A stretch of 64,000 nucleotides of DNA from an uncultured Myxococcales bacterium. Lineage in GTDB: Bacteria > Myxococcota_A > UBA9042. This document shows positions 36,179 through 45,622 of this stretch, piece after piece. The notes beneath the pieces are model-generated. The model did not search any database and was not told the origin of the DNA. It saw only the letters and a list, made by a program, of their open reading frames with translations. The stretch covers positions 349,638 to 413,637 of the forward strand of contig CAIMLR010000047.1 in assembly GCA_903842345.1 (NCBI GenBank), given 5' to 3'. Position 1 is the stretch's first letter. Every line of letters starts with the position of its first letter. The translations under genes were made by a program, and so were the position numbers.

Positions 36179-37291
36179 ATGAGCGACCTGCTGCACAACG
36201 AACTTCAGCGCCTTCGTACCCAGCGCGGCTGGACCCAGCAGGAACTGGCGGATCGCGCGAGCCTCTCGCGGCAGAGCATCGTCGCGATTGAGGCGGGCAA
36301 GATGACGCCATCGGTGGCGATCGCCCTGCGTCTGTCGGCGGCGCTGGGCCGGCCGGTGGATGCCCTTTTCTGGCTGGATGCCAATGCGGCCCAGGTGCGC
36401 GTGCGACGGGCGGCGGGAGATGCGGATGCGGTGCGGCTGGCGGCGGCGGTCGTCGCCGGGCAGTGGGTCGCCCATCCGATGCCGCCAGACGATGCGGATT
36501 CGTGGAGCCAAGGCGCAGATGCGCTCCAAGTCAGCGCCGTGGACGAGGACGGAACGGCGCTCGCGGAACTGTTGCGGTCAGCGGAAGTACTGCGCGAGAC
36601 GTGGCTGGTTTCCGGCTGCGATCCGGCGTTGGCGCTTCTCGCCGCTCATGCGCGCGAGCGCCAGCCGGAGTGCCGCCTGGTGGCCATCCAAGCAACGAGC
36701 GGTGCGGCGTTGCGTCATCTGGCGGACGGCCTCGTGCATCTGGCTGGGAGCCACGTCCGCGATCCGGCGACGGGGGAGTTCAACGCGCCAGCGATCCGCG
36801 CTCGACTGCCCGGCCGTCGCGTCATGCTGTTCAACGTCGCGCGGTGGGATCTCGGAATCGTGGTCGCATCCGGCAATCCGCTGCACGTAAGAAGTGTTGT
36901 GGATCTTGCTCAGCCAAACGTCCGTCTGGTGCAGCGGTCAGCGGATGCAGCCGCTCAGTTGGTGCTCGAGCAGCAGTTGGCCCAGACGGGACTGTCCAAG
37001 CCAGCCAGGACGGTGACGGCAGGCAGCCATCGCGGCGTCGCGCAGTTGATCGCGCTCGGTTCCGCGGACGCCGGCATCGCCACGGTGCACGCAGCCCGCA
37101 CCTTTGGTCTCGAATTCCAGCCGTTGGAGGAATCGCGCTTCGACTTGGCCGTCCCCGTCGAACTGGCCGCGACGCCGCGGTTCGCCCGCATCCTGGAGGT
37201 GCTCGAGAGCCGGGCGTTTCAGCGCGAACTCTCAGCGCTCCAAGGCTATGGCCTAGAGGACTCCGGCCAGTTGATGGCGGAGGTTGGATGA
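36179..37291 (+). CDS. XRE regulator with periplasmic-binding-like sensor domain
   Basis: A 370-aa protein. Helix-turn-helix at about 5-60 (LRTQRGWTQQELADRASLSR, QSIVAIEAGKMTPS). The remainder fits the PBP_like substrate-binding domain found on such regulators: SGCDPALALLAAHARE, AGSHVRDPATGEFN, VVASGNPLHVRSVVDLAQP, GSADAGIATVHAARTFGLEF. This domain type is related to molybdate and other anion sensors. Divergent orientation suggests it controls the operon at 36091-33817. Confidence 0.78.
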   Translation: MSDLLHNELQRLRTQRGWTQQELADRASLSRQSIVAIEAGKMTPSVAIALRLSAALGRPVDALFWLDANAAQVRVRRAAGDADAVRLAAAVVAGQWVAHPMPPDDADSWSQGADALQVSAVDEDGTALAELLRSAEVLRETWLVSGCDPALALLAAHARERQPECRLVAIQATSGAALRHLADGLVHLAGSHVRDPATGEFNAPAIRARLPGRRVMLFNVARWDLGIVVASGNPLHVRSVVDLAQPNVRLVQRSADAAAQLVLEQQLAQTGLSKPARTVTAGSHRGVAQLIALGSADAGIATVHAARTFGLEFQPLEESRFDLAVPVELAATPRFARILEVLESRAFQRELSALQGYGLEDSGQLMAEVG

Positions 37292-37483
37292 CCCACTTCG
37301 GACAACGCGAAGCAACGGCGCAGCGGGTTGCATCGTGCGCCTTGAGGACGCGAAGCAGCCATCCTTGCCGTTCCTTCATTCACGCTGCGATCGGCAACTG
37401 CCGGGCCATCTCCTGCACCCGTGTCCAATCGGAGACAGGCACTTCGCACTGCGGACACCCGTTGACGAGGCTGGTGTAAACAC

Positions 37484-39723
37484 CCCACGCGATCCGCATC
37501 GAGATTCCCCTTACGCCGCGCACAGTTCCAGCACAGCCCTCGTCGCCTGCGCGTGCCGTTGGTCGGGCGCGTCGAGGCTGACCCGCGCGGTGCAGCGCAG
37601 CTCGTAGCGCGCCAGATGCTGCTGCCAGGTCAGGCGGCGATGCTGGCGAATGCCGGGCGTCGAGGCGACCCACGGACGGCGCACGGGCGCTGGGACCGGA
37701 AGCGGCAGGCAGATTTCTGCGCCGCAGCGGCTTGCGAAGTCCTGCCAGCGGTGGCGGAGTTCGGCAGGCAGCAAGGCCGCGGCCAGGGCTTGCAGGAGCC
37801 CGGGCTCGCTCGGTTCGGGCGCCAGCCAGCGCGGCGGCAGCAGCGGCGCGAGCGGCGGCGGCACTGGCTTGCGGCCGCCAGGGCGCCTGCCCACGGGCAG
37901 CGCATCGCCGATCGGCACCGTGACGACCCGGCTGTAGGTTGGATTGGTCGAGCGCGTGCATAGTTCGCGCTGTTGGCACGGCGCACACTGCCTGACGCTG
38001 ACCTTGTACATGGCATAGCGGCAATTCTTGGTCTGCTCGACGCCCTGGAACACTGCGGGGTGACCGAGCGGGCAGCGCAGCGTGCCGTCGTACTGCCAGC
38101 CCGGATGCTTGCGGATCATCTCTTGCCACCCCAGCCCGGCCAGCACCGCCTCGACGCGTTCGCGTTCGCTCGGTTCGGGGAGCGGGTCCACGGGCTCGGG
38201 CGGCAGCATCATCTCAGGCGCCGGCGGCGGCGCGACCACGTCCTGCGTCACGCGCGCTGGCGGCGTCGGCACCGCGCCCAGCGGACCGACGACACGCGAG
38301 CCCAGCACGGTCCGCAGGTTCCACAGCCACATGCCCACCAAAACCGCGAGCCGCTGCCCTGCCGGCGCGTAAGAAAACACATGGTGCAAGTGCAGTTCGC
38401 GGGCCTCCTGGGCAAAACGGTTCTCGACGGCGGAGCGGCCGTAGTACAGCTCGACGGTCTCGGCCGCCGGCCAGGCACTGGCGTCCAGGCTGGTGCCAAA
38501 AAGCTCATAGAGCCAGCCTTCGATGAGTACACCGGCGCCGTGCTTGCGGTCGGCGGCATAGCGCGACACGACCAGACGCGTCGGCACCACTGGCGCAGCG
38601 GACTGAGACTCGTCAGCTTCCAGCTGCCACGAACCGATGTCGAGCGCCTGGCGCCGCGGTCCGCTGCCGGAATCGGCCACCCACTGCCACGTGTCGGCAG
38701 CCAGCAGCTGCTGCACGTCGCGCAAGCGGAAGATGCCGTAGCTTTTGAGGCGGACCATGTGGTGGATTCCGCGCTTGGCAAGAGGATCGAGCGCCACAGC
38801 AGAGCCGCCAGCGCCGTCGATGCGGATGAGCGAACGCTGCGGCGTGAGACCGGCTGCAGTCACCGCTTGCAGGCACGCGTCGCCCGCGACTTCGAGCGCC
38901 CTGGGCATGGCGCAGTTGCCCGGTTCGATGCCGGCCTGCAGCCACATGGCCGTGCCCGCGCTGGCGATGGGCGTGATGGAGAACTGGGTCTCACCGCGGT
39001 GCCGCCCCGAATACCCCGGCGCGCACAGCCCCGCAGCACGCCGTCGCGGCGGCGGCAGATCCTCGCCTTCGGGCAGCGCACGCTGGCGCAGGGCTTCGAC
39101 GGTCGGGTCGAAGTCGAATACCGCCCACCGCTCCCCGTGCGTGTCGGTCGCCATCGCGAGCGGATGAGCCAGCAGCTCCATGCCGCCCGAGCCCGCGCCG
39201 AGCAGCCACACGCCGAAGGCATCCAAATCACAGCGATCGGCCACGGCCAGGCCGCGCGACAAACTCGACGCCGACGGCCAGTCCGAGCGCCCCGCCAGCG
39301 CGGCGAGCTGCGGGCCCCAGCCAGCCGATTCGGACCCGAAGCGCGACAGGCTGGATGACTTGCCCCAGCAGAAAAACGCCAGCAGGAACAGCGCAATATC
39401 CAGCCCCGCGTAGCCGGCGCGGTCGATACGCAGCCGCTTGCCGAGTTCATCGAGCCGCCCGGCCGCGAGCAAGTGGCGCACGATGAGGCTGTATTCCACG
39501 GCCCACTCGGGCAGGCGGCTGCGCTCGCGGATGTGGACGGTGACGTCGGTCTGGGGTGCTGACATGCGGACTCCGGTCGTTGCTGTGATCCAGGCGGCCG
39601 CGTCTCGTACACGGAGATAAGGCACTGAAACGACGAGCTTTGCATGCGACGGATCGCAAAACAAGAGATGGCGGCTTGCAAGAGGCTGTTATTTGGGTGG
39701 ATTCTCGATCCGCATTGCGTGGG
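37484..39723 (-). mobile_element. Insertion sequence, 2240 bp, 5-bp target duplication
   Basis: Terminal inverted repeats start CCCACGC at both ends: left CCCACGCGATCCGCATCGAG, right (reversed) CCCACGCAATGCGGATCGAG, about 21/27 identical. Flanked by direct repeats AACAC at 37479-37483 and 39724-39728. One DDE transposase gene fills it. The element splits a copy of the interspersed zinc-ribbon repeat. Confidence 0.88.
37511..39565 (-). CDS. DDE transposase (IS4/IS1182-like)
   Basis: A 684-aa protein. Start at ATG 39565 with CCGGAG upstream; an in-frame ATG at 39664 would add 33 residues. Catalytic candidates are Asp in ERWAVFDFDPT, Asp in RSLIRIDGAGG, and Glu in YYGRSAVENRFAQEARELHL. The C-terminal ~150 residues carry a zinc-binding layout (CPLGHPAV...CAPCQQRELCTRS), as in IS1182-like enzymes. 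The family assignment is uncertain. The gene looks intact. Confidence 0.85.
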   Translation of the reverse strand: MSAPQTDVTVHIRERSRLPEWAVEYSLIVRHLLAAGRLDELGKRLRIDRAGYAGLDIALFLLAFFCWGKSSSLSRFGSESAGWGPQLAALAGRSDWPSASSLSRGLAVADRCDLDAFGVWLLGAGSGGMELLAHPLAMATDTHGERWAVFDFDPTVEALRQRALPEGEDLPPPRRRAAGLCAPGYSGRHRGETQFSITPIASAGTAMWLQAGIEPGNCAMPRALEVAGDACLQAVTAAGLTPQRSLIRIDGAGGSAVALDPLAKRGIHHMVRLKSYGIFRLRDVQQLLAADTWQWVADSGSGPRRQALDIGSWQLEADESQSAAPVVPTRLVVSRYAADRKHGAGVLIEGWLYELFGTSLDASAWPAAETVELYYGRSAVENRFAQEARELHLHHVFSYAPAGQRLAVLVGMWLWNLRTVLGSRVVGPLGAVPTPPARVTQDVVAPPPAPEMMLPPEPVDPLPEPSERERVEAVLAGLGWQEMIRKHPGWQYDGTLRCPLGHPAVFQGVEQTKNCRYAMYKVSVRQCAPCQQRELCTRSTNPTYSRVVTVPIGDALPVGRRPGGRKPVPPPLAPLLPPRWLAPEPSEPGLLQALAAALLPAELRHRWQDFASRCGAEICLPLPVPAPVRRPWVASTPGIRQHRRLTWQQHLARYELRCTARVSLDAPDQRHAQATRAVLELCAA

Positions 39724-39792
39724 AACACCTATTTGTCCGATTTCAACATGAAGTGCGCCGATCGTCCAGTGCACGAGTCTCATGGACGGGAC

Positions 39793-39890
39793 CTCTTCGC
39801 CGGTCGCCAGTCCACACGTTGCGCGTCCTGTCGCGCGTCCGTCCGCCAAGCTGCCGCGTCCAGGGCGTCCTGGAAGGCCATTGGCGCAGA
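39793..39890 (+). repeat. Inverted half of interspersed repeat
   Basis: Matches the PVHTSRILS-coding half of the repeat but points the opposite way (rightward frame reads SPVHTLRVLSRVRPPS). It lies just upstream of the split mini-gene, so repeat parts have been shuffled. Confidence 0.45.
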
Positions 39891-39944
39891 TGCGGGTTGA
39901 CGATTTCCCGCCGCGCGCGCTGTCCATGAACTACTGCGCCGGGT

Positions 39945-41816
39945 TCATAACGACAGCAAATGCTCCACGCCCAGAATGTTGCGCAAATGGTCGCCTTCCA
40001 ACTGGCCGTAGATGACGGCCATGTCGACGTGGCCCGTGGCATCCCATGCCCACGCACCCAGCGACTTGTTCCCGGTGCTCTGGGCAAAGTTGCCGCCCAT
40101 CTGACCGCCGGACACCAGCATCTGGTACATCCCGGGCAGTGGCTGCCACGTGGTCCCGTCCGCCACACGCGCAAAGATCGCGGGCGTCTTCAAGTTGGGC
40201 GCGAGCGGCATGGGCGACTCGGGAATGACAGTCGGCGCGTTGGTCACCACCGTGGGGCGATCGTCGGCGTCCAAGTGCATGAAGGAGCCGTTGCCCTCGA
40301 TGAGTGAGCCTGCGAACGTCGCCCACTTGGTGCCGTCCCAGCGCACGAACTCCAGCGAACCGTAGTTGGCGATGACCGCGACGTAGGAGACGATGGGTGC
40401 GCCCGCCTTGTCGAAGTCGAGGCGCCCACCCTTCACTTCGTTGCCGCTCGCCGCGCCGTTGGCCCCGCCGATGCGCGTGCCGAAGACCTGGAAGGCGGTG
40501 CCGTCGTACTTTTGCACCTCAATCGCCGTGTTGCTGCCGCCGTAGTCGCGGATAAACCACAGCTGTCCCTTGGCGTCGACGTGGAGCGTGAACTGCCGCC
40601 CGTTCGCGTCGCCTGGCCCCGTGTACAGCGTCTCCCACGCCGTGCCGGACCAGCGCTTGATGTAGGTTGCGTCGTTCAGGTTTACGCCGTCGTTGAAAGA
40701 CTCGGAGAAGAACACGAGCACGCGGTTCTGGTCGTCCACTTGCACGGATGGACGATAGGCCGAGTGCGTGGGCTTGGTGTTGCCGACGATGGGCATCCGC
40801 TCGAAGTGATCGCCCTTCCAGCGCGCGACGTACAAGTCGGACCGGGCGCTGGCGTAGGTGAACTCGCTCCAGGCGATGACCGGGTTGCCGTCGCGGTCGA
40901 TGACCAAGTCCGGCTGGCCGGTGCCGTCGTTGTTCGGTTCCACGTTGAGCGGCGAGGCGGTCATCGGCACCCACGCGCCCGCTTCCAGACGGTACGCGCG
41001 CAGGTAGCTGGTCCCCGTCGTCCGGTCGAGCCACGCCAGCACCAGCCGGCCTTGCCCATCGCGCGCCATGCGTGGCTCGCCGCTGATGTCGCCCAGGTGT
41101 TCCCCAATCGGCGCCACGCTGTCGACCTCCCACCCTGGGATCGTCAGCGCGTTGCCCGCCAGATCGGTGATGGTCGTCCCCACCAAAAAGACTTCACACG
41201 GCAGCTGTAGCGACTCGTCGGGCGTCAACGTGAGGGTGTCGCCGGCAATGTTGAGCTTTGCTGGGATGGCAACCGTAAGCGCCTCGTTCAACTTCTCGAA
41301 AGCGTATGGCCAGACGGACATCTCGACGTCCATCGGCCCCGGCCCCCAGTTGATGCTCTGCGGATCCACCGGCTCCGAGAACACCAGCGTCAGCGGCGCT
41401 CCCGCCACACCGCCACTTTGCGACAGGACCGTGGGCGGCGTGTGGTCTACAGTGACGATGCGCTCCTCGCTGACGAACTTCGCACCATCGAGCGTGGTCT
41501 GCACCTTGAGCGAAAACGTGTCCTGGGCAAAATTGGTCATGTCAAACGTCCCGCGATACGGCGGCGGCACCTCAAACTGGGCAATCGTGAACGTCTGTTG
41601 GTCGCGAAACTGGAAATAGATCTTGCCGACATTGCCGCCCACCTCCAGCTCATACGGCAGGGACTTGGACACGGTCACGGCGGCCGCGGGCGTCACAAAG
41701 CGCACACCCGGCGCGGCGGGCAACGTGGTCGTGCCACCAGACGCACCCGACGCCGAGCCGCACCCCGTCGCGAGGCACAACACGGCCACTGTTGACCACA
41801 ACACCGACGTCCTCAT
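39945..41816 (-). CDS. Large lipoprotein with Ig-like and propeller domains
   Basis: A 623-aa protein from the ATG at 41816 (GGGAGA upstream). Lipobox CLATGCG. A strand-rich N-terminal domain is followed by a Big_5/SwmB-like segment (PPTVLSQSGGVAGAPLTLVF, SEPVDPQSI). The rest repeats the pattern of seven-bladed propellers ('DRDGNPVIAWSEF', 'DAKGQLWFIRDYG', 'DADDRPTVVTNAP'). A surface binding protein of unknown ligand. Confidence 0.75.
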   Translation of the reverse strand: MRTSVLWSTVAVLCLATGCGSASGASGGTTTLPAAPGVRFVTPAAAVTVSKSLPYELEVGGNVGKIYFQFRDQQTFTIAQFEVPPPYRGTFDMTNFAQDTFSLKVQTTLDGAKFVSEERIVTVDHTPPTVLSQSGGVAGAPLTLVFSEPVDPQSINWGPGPMDVEMSVWPYAFEKLNEALTVAIPAKLNIAGDTLTLTPDESLQLPCEVFLVGTTITDLAGNALTIPGWEVDSVAPIGEHLGDISGEPRMARDGQGRLVLAWLDRTTGTSYLRAYRLEAGAWVPMTASPLNVEPNNDGTGQPDLVIDRDGNPVIAWSEFTYASARSDLYVARWKGDHFERMPIVGNTKPTHSAYRPSVQVDDQNRVLVFFSESFNDGVNLNDATYIKRWSGTAWETLYTGPGDANGRQFTLHVDAKGQLWFIRDYGGSNTAIEVQKYDGTAFQVFGTRIGGANGAASGNEVKGGRLDFDKAGAPIVSYVAVIANYGSLEFVRWDGTKWATFAGSLIEGNGSFMHLDADDRPTVVTNAPTVIPESPMPLAPNLKTPAIFARVADGTTWQPLPGMYQMLVSGGQMGGNFAQSTGNKSLGAWAWDATGHVDMAVIYGQLEGDHLRNILGVEHLLSL

Positions 41817-42129
41817 CGCATCTCCCGCAGGTGCCATCCTGACCACTGTTACGCGCTGCGGAGCATGCCGCCTGCACGGGGACCGTCAAGCGGCAATTGC
41901 GGCAATTGCGATCATTATCAGTAGCTAGTCGAGATGTTCGCTCTGGGTGGCGAATGAGAGGGCCATAGGTCCGGCCAGGTGATTGTAAGCTGCCGGCTGC
42001 CCACCCGAACACGCACACCTGCAGCTCCACGCTTGAGCGGCGACCGTACCGGACACCCCGGCGCGCCGCCGATAGGCGTTCCGAGCATGTTTACCTGCTG
42101 AACTTGCCTGTCACATTCGTCGCCCTGGC

Positions 42130-42150
42130 GGCGCCGGACCGTCCGGCGCC
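42130..42150. repeat. GC-rich 21-bp palindrome
   Basis: Arms GGCGCCGGAC and GTCCGGCGCC are perfect around a single C. It lies between two divergent lipoprotein genes, next to repeat copy 5. It could extrude as a cruciform or bind a regulator. Confidence 0.5.
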
Positions 42151-42180
42151 GCGCCTGGACCCAAGGATGACAGCGCCAAT

Positions 42181-42334
42181 GGCCGTCAAGGGCGCTTTGG
42201 ATGACGCGGCGTAGAGCTGGCGAGCGAAAGGATTCGCGATGTGTGGACCGGCTCGTGCTGGTCGGCACTTCGCACTGCGGACACCAGACGAACACGATGG
42301 GGTCAACGGGCACTTGTCCGGAAGCAACATGAAG
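42181..42334 (-). repeat. Interspersed repeat copy 5 (full length, frameshifted)
   Basis: Leftward frame reads GLHVASGQVPVDPIVFVWCP then QCEVP. The following PVHTSRILS segment is present at DNA level but in a shifted frame. It lies in the ~800-bp gap between divergent lipoprotein genes; nothing else is evident there except the palindrome at 42130. Confidence 0.6.
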
Positions 42335-42616
42335 TCCCCCGACTCTGAGCCCGCGGGAAGTCCGACGGTAGCACGGCATGACGTAACCGGCCCAAGGTCA
42401 ACGACCCTTGAATAGTGCTCGTGGAACCTCGCCGGCGGCGTTCCGACCCCATGACACGGGCGTGACGATCGCCGCACCGAAGTCGGCATCAGGCGCCTAT
42501 CCTGATCACGCGGCGCTGCCACGGGTCGCCCGTTCCTGCACACGCGCCGTGGCTCACCGTTCGACAGACGCGCCGACCGTTTCCGTCGTCGCCGCTCGTG
42601 TCCGGGAGGTGCCACC

Positions 42617-44500
42617 GTGTTCTCACCATCGCGCTGTTTCAGCGGCATTTTGGCGGTCGTCGTTGCGTACGGGTGCACCAGTTCCAAAGGCAGCAGCGGC
42701 CCAGAGCCGATCACCATCGTCGCGACGTCCCCCATCGCCGACGCGACCGGCGTGTCAATCTCCACCCAGGTGCGGGTCACGTTCTCGGACGTGATCGACC
42801 CGCTGCTCCTCAGCGAGGCGAATCTCTTCATCGACGGCGTCCCCGGCAACGTCACCGCCAAGTGCCAGAACGCGTTCCTCACGCCCAGCGACGACCTCGC
42901 GCCGTCGACCGCGTACACGGCGACCATCAGCGGCGTCGTCACGCGCTTCAGGTGGACGTTCACGACCGCCGCGGGATTGCCGGTTGGCGTAACCGAAATC
43001 GCCGGTCAACACGAGCGCTATTTCGCCATCCGCACCGACGGCTCGCTTTGGGCTTGGGGCGTCAACCCGGAGTCGCGTCTGGGCGATGGGACAACAACGA
43101 GCGCGAACGCGCCGATTCGCATTGGCACGAGCAACAACTGGCGGACCATTTCGACCGGCGCCGATCACACGATGGCGGTGCAAAACGACGGCACGCTCTG
43201 GGGCTGGGGCAAGGGCGCGGACGGGCGACTGGGCGACGGCTCCGGGACCGACGCCAATACGCCGCGCTTGATCGGGTCGCAGACCGACTGGCGCGGCGTC
43301 TCGGCAGGCGGGATGCACACCATCGGGTGGAAGACGGACGGCTCGCTCTGGGGATGGGGCTACAACAACATGCTGCAGCTGGGCACGCAACCGAACAGCG
43401 CTGCCCCCACGCCAATCGCGACCGGCAACGGCCAGACGTGGCGCACCGCCGCCGCAGGTGCCGATCACACGCTGGCCATTCGCGCCGACGGCACGCTGTG
43501 GTCTTGGGGCAGCAATCTCTATGGCCAGCGCGGCGTCGATGGATCCGGTCCGTTGGGGATCATCGGTCAGGTCGGTAAGGACGCAAATTGGCGGTCTATT
43601 ACCGCGGGCGACCTCTTCAGCGCCGGCGTGAAGGAAGACGGCACGCTCTGGCTATGGGGCAACAATCCCGCCGGCAAGTGGGGAACGCCGAGTACGCCCT
43701 ACTTTGGCCAACCCGTGCGCATCGACGACGCGACGAACTGGGATACCGTCTCGGCAGGCCACGCGCTGGTAGCCACGCGCAAGGACGGCACGCTATGGCT
43801 GTGGCATGAAGGCTGGACGAACACGGCAGGCGCGAAGATTCCGCCCCATTTCATCCAGCTTGGCGACCAGAAAGACTGGCTGATGGCGGTCGATGCGGGA
43901 CCGATGCTGCTGGCGATTCGTCAGAATCGCGCGCTCTGGACGTGGCCAACGTCGGCGTCCATGACGGATTCCCAGCCGTTCATCAGCGCGGGTCAGGGCG
44001 CGCACGTCCGCTTCCTGGACGTCCCGAGCACGGTTGCCCCGGCGACTGCAACCGCGACAGCGGGTGTGGCGAGCGTCACCGTGACTTGGAGCGATGCGGC
44101 AGGCGCGACGTCGTACGACCTCGCGTACGGCAAAGCCGACGATCCGTCGTTCGTGGAAGTCACCGTCCCCTGCGTGACCTCGCCTTGGACGATTGACGGG
44201 CTGACGCCAGGCGTTACCTACACGTTGTTCGTCGTCGCGTCCGACGCACGCGGCAAGACGGTCAGCGCGTCCGCGGGCACCGCGGTTCCCACATCAAAGC
44301 CCACAACGGGCGGCACCGGCTGCGACGCCTACACCAACCGCTGCGGTCAAGTATCTGGCGGCATCGAGTTCGTCGGCGGCTGGTATCCGATGGCGTGCGG
44401 CTGCCCTTCCGGCATGACGGCGGGGACGACCGGCTTGCCCAACAACATGTGCGGTTTGTCGGGCAGCGGGAAAGAGTGCTTGTTCTGTGGGTGTCCGTGA
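42617..44500 (+). CDS. RCC1-propeller lipoprotein with Ig-like and FN3 domains
   Basis: A 627-aa protein starting at GTG 42617 with GGGAGG upstream. Lipobox [10 protein letters not shown]. Residues ~30-115 form a Big_5-like Ig domain ([16 protein letters not shown]). Residues ~125-465 hold six to seven RCC1-type repeats ([49 protein letters not shown]). Residues ~480-565 form a fibronectin-III-like domain, followed by a Cys-rich end. A surface-exposed binding protein; partner unknown. Confidence 0.82.
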   Translation: MFSPSRCFSGILAVVVAYGCTSSKGSSGPEPITIVATSPIADATGVSISTQVRVTFSDVIDPLLLSEANLFIDGVPGNVTAKCQNAFLTPSDDLAPSTAYTATISGVVTRFRWTFTTAAGLPVGVTEIAGQHERYFAIRTDGSLWAWGVNPESRLGDGTTTSANAPIRIGTSNNWRTISTGADHTMAVQNDGTLWGWGKGADGRLGDGSGTDANTPRLIGSQTDWRGVSAGGMHTIGWKTDGSLWGWGYNNMLQLGTQPNSAAPTPIATGNGQTWRTAAAGADHTLAIRADGTLWSWGSNLYGQRGVDGSGPLGIIGQVGKDANWRSITAGDLFSAGVKEDGTLWLWGNNPAGKWGTPSTPYFGQPVRIDDATNWDTVSAGHALVATRKDGTLWLWHEGWTNTAGAKIPPHFIQLGDQKDWLMAVDAGPMLLAIRQNRALWTWPTSASMTDSQPFISAGQGAHVRFLDVPSTVAPATATATAGVASVTVTWSDAAGATSYDLAYGKADDPSFVEVTVPCVTSPWTIDGLTPGVTYTLFVVASDARGKTVSASAGTAVPTSKPTTGGTGCDAYTNRCGQVSGGIEFVGGWYPMACGCPSGMTAGTTGLPNNMCGLSGSGKECLFCGCP

Positions 44501-44730
44501 CGCCGAGACGGAGCGCGTGCAAGGCATGCACCGCGCGCCTGCTGGACCGAAGCCGCAACCGGCAAAGCCCGGCGTCCGGCCGTCGACCGTGGACACCGTG
44601 CTGCCGACGCACCCGCGCGTGCTGGCATCGGGGCGCAGGGATTGCACAGCACAAGGTCCTGATTGCCGACTTCGACATCGCACACGTCGCCGGTGCACGT
44701 CCCGCCGGAATCGAGGCTGCGCCAGTAGCT

Positions 44731-44877
44731 GATTGGGACGTTCTGGACAACGCCGCGTCGTACGGGCGCGCACCGGGACCGCAACGTTACCGGCAGATTC
44801 GGGCGGACACTTGATGCTGTGGGCACCCGACGGCGGCGATGGTGTCGTCGTCGCACCAATCGTATGTGAAGCACTCC
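44731..44877 (-). repeat. Interspersed repeat copy 6 (diverged)
   Basis: Leftward frame reads FTYDWCDDDTIAAVGCPQHQ, aligning with FAYIWFDDGAILVNCCPSCD of the intact gene at 45092. It is the most protein-like decayed copy. It lies in the ~590-bp gap after the RCC1 lipoprotein; the first 230 bp of that gap show nothing. Confidence 0.5.
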
Positions 44878-44907
44878 GGCCGCGGTCGCCGTCCGGACGC
44901 TGCCACG

Positions 44908-44923
44908 CTATCAGCGCTGATAA
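44908..44923. promoter_or_regulatory. Palindrome copy 4, CTATCAGCGCTGATAA
   Basis: One outer mismatch from TTATCAGCGCTGATAA; the inner 14 bp are perfect. About 30 bp upstream, in leftward sense, of repeat copy 6. Confidence 0.55.
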
Positions 44924-45091
44924 AGTTGTCGTCACGTGCTGCTCGCAGTTGGCGCTCGCGTGCTTGGACCTGGCTTGGCGACCACGCGATATCCAAAATC
45001 TTGTTAGCTAAGAAGACGGCGAGGTCGCAGCACATCGCCCGCACGGGCGCTGCACAGCAAACCTGCCGTCGGTCGGTACGTGCGCCTGTGC

Positions 45092-45346
45092 CTACGCCGC
45101 CACGTGCAACTCCTGCACCGGCATCCGCGCCCCAGCTGGCACATCGCACGACGGGCAGCAGTTGACCAAGATCGCGCCGTCATCAAACCAGATGTAGGCA
45201 AAGCCCTCGGCACGCAGCCGATGGCGCCCAAGGTCGTTCACCAGGTAACGCACGCTCCAGTTGTGGTTACAGGACGCGCAGGGGACGGTGTCGTGTTCGT
45301 ACAAGATGCCGATGAGCCGCATGGCCATGTCCTTCACCGGCGTCAC
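45092..45346 (-). CDS. 84-aa zinc-ribbon protein, intact member of the repeat family
   Basis: Two cysteine pairs, TVPCASCNHN (about 22-25) and NCCPSCDVP (about 66-69), flank a ~40-residue beta-rich stretch (YLVNDLGRHRLRAEGFAYIW), giving a classic zinc-ribbon spacing. The C-terminal CPSCDVPAGARMPVQELHVA is the part repeated in decayed copies across 15 kb. Function unknown; DNA, RNA or protein binding is possible. Confidence 0.6.
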   Translation of the reverse strand: MTPVKDMAMRLIGILYEHDTVPCASCNHNWSVRYLVNDLGRHRLRAEGFAYIWFDDGAILVNCCPSCDVPAGARMPVQELHVAA

Positions 45347-45559
45347 GCGCCGGCGTTCAAGCAGTGAGAAACCGCGCGGCAGATCCGCACGGCAAGCGGA
45401 GGCGATTTGGGGTCGACTCCATCCTTTTTATTCCAAGAAGTTCGGGCGGTTTTGCGCTTGCACTGCGTCGGTACTTGCGAGGGTGGACGCCCCGCTGCCC
45501 ACCGCAGCCAGGTTCTCGCACCTGCGGCTCTGGCGCTGCCGAGCGTCGTCGACACGTCC

Positions 45560-45606
45560 TTGACTCTTCCGCATCATTCGCTATTCTGGAATCGCGAATA
45601 CAGAAT
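45560..45606 (+). promoter_or_regulatory. Promoter with overlapping dyad for AbiE-like pair
   Basis: -35 TTGACT (45560-45565), 16-bp spacer, -10 TATTCT (45582-45587). A 24-bp dyad with arms ATTCTG and CAGAAT and centre ATCGCGAAT (45583-45606) covers the -10 and expected start point, so the antitoxin probably represses its own operon. Confidence 0.6.
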
Positions 45607-45622
45607 GCTCGCCGTGTGTCCC

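Larger units (their letters stand above)
37380..39783 (-). pseudogene. 52-aa zinc-ribbon mini-gene split by the insertion sequence
   Basis: Deleting the IS and one AACAC copy joins an ATG at 39783 (GAGG upstream) to a frame ending at 37380. The product is 52 aa: it starts MRLVHWTIGALHVEIGQIGV, continues YTSLVNGCPQCEVPVSDW, and ends RVQEMARQLPIAA. The end resembles the intact relative at 45092 (PVQELHVAA). Repeat copy 4. Confidence 0.7.

Noticed and set aside
37973..39358. 461-codon rightward open frame opposite the transposase
   Set aside because: Arg-rich shadow; the DDE residues and inverted repeats fit the leftward gene.
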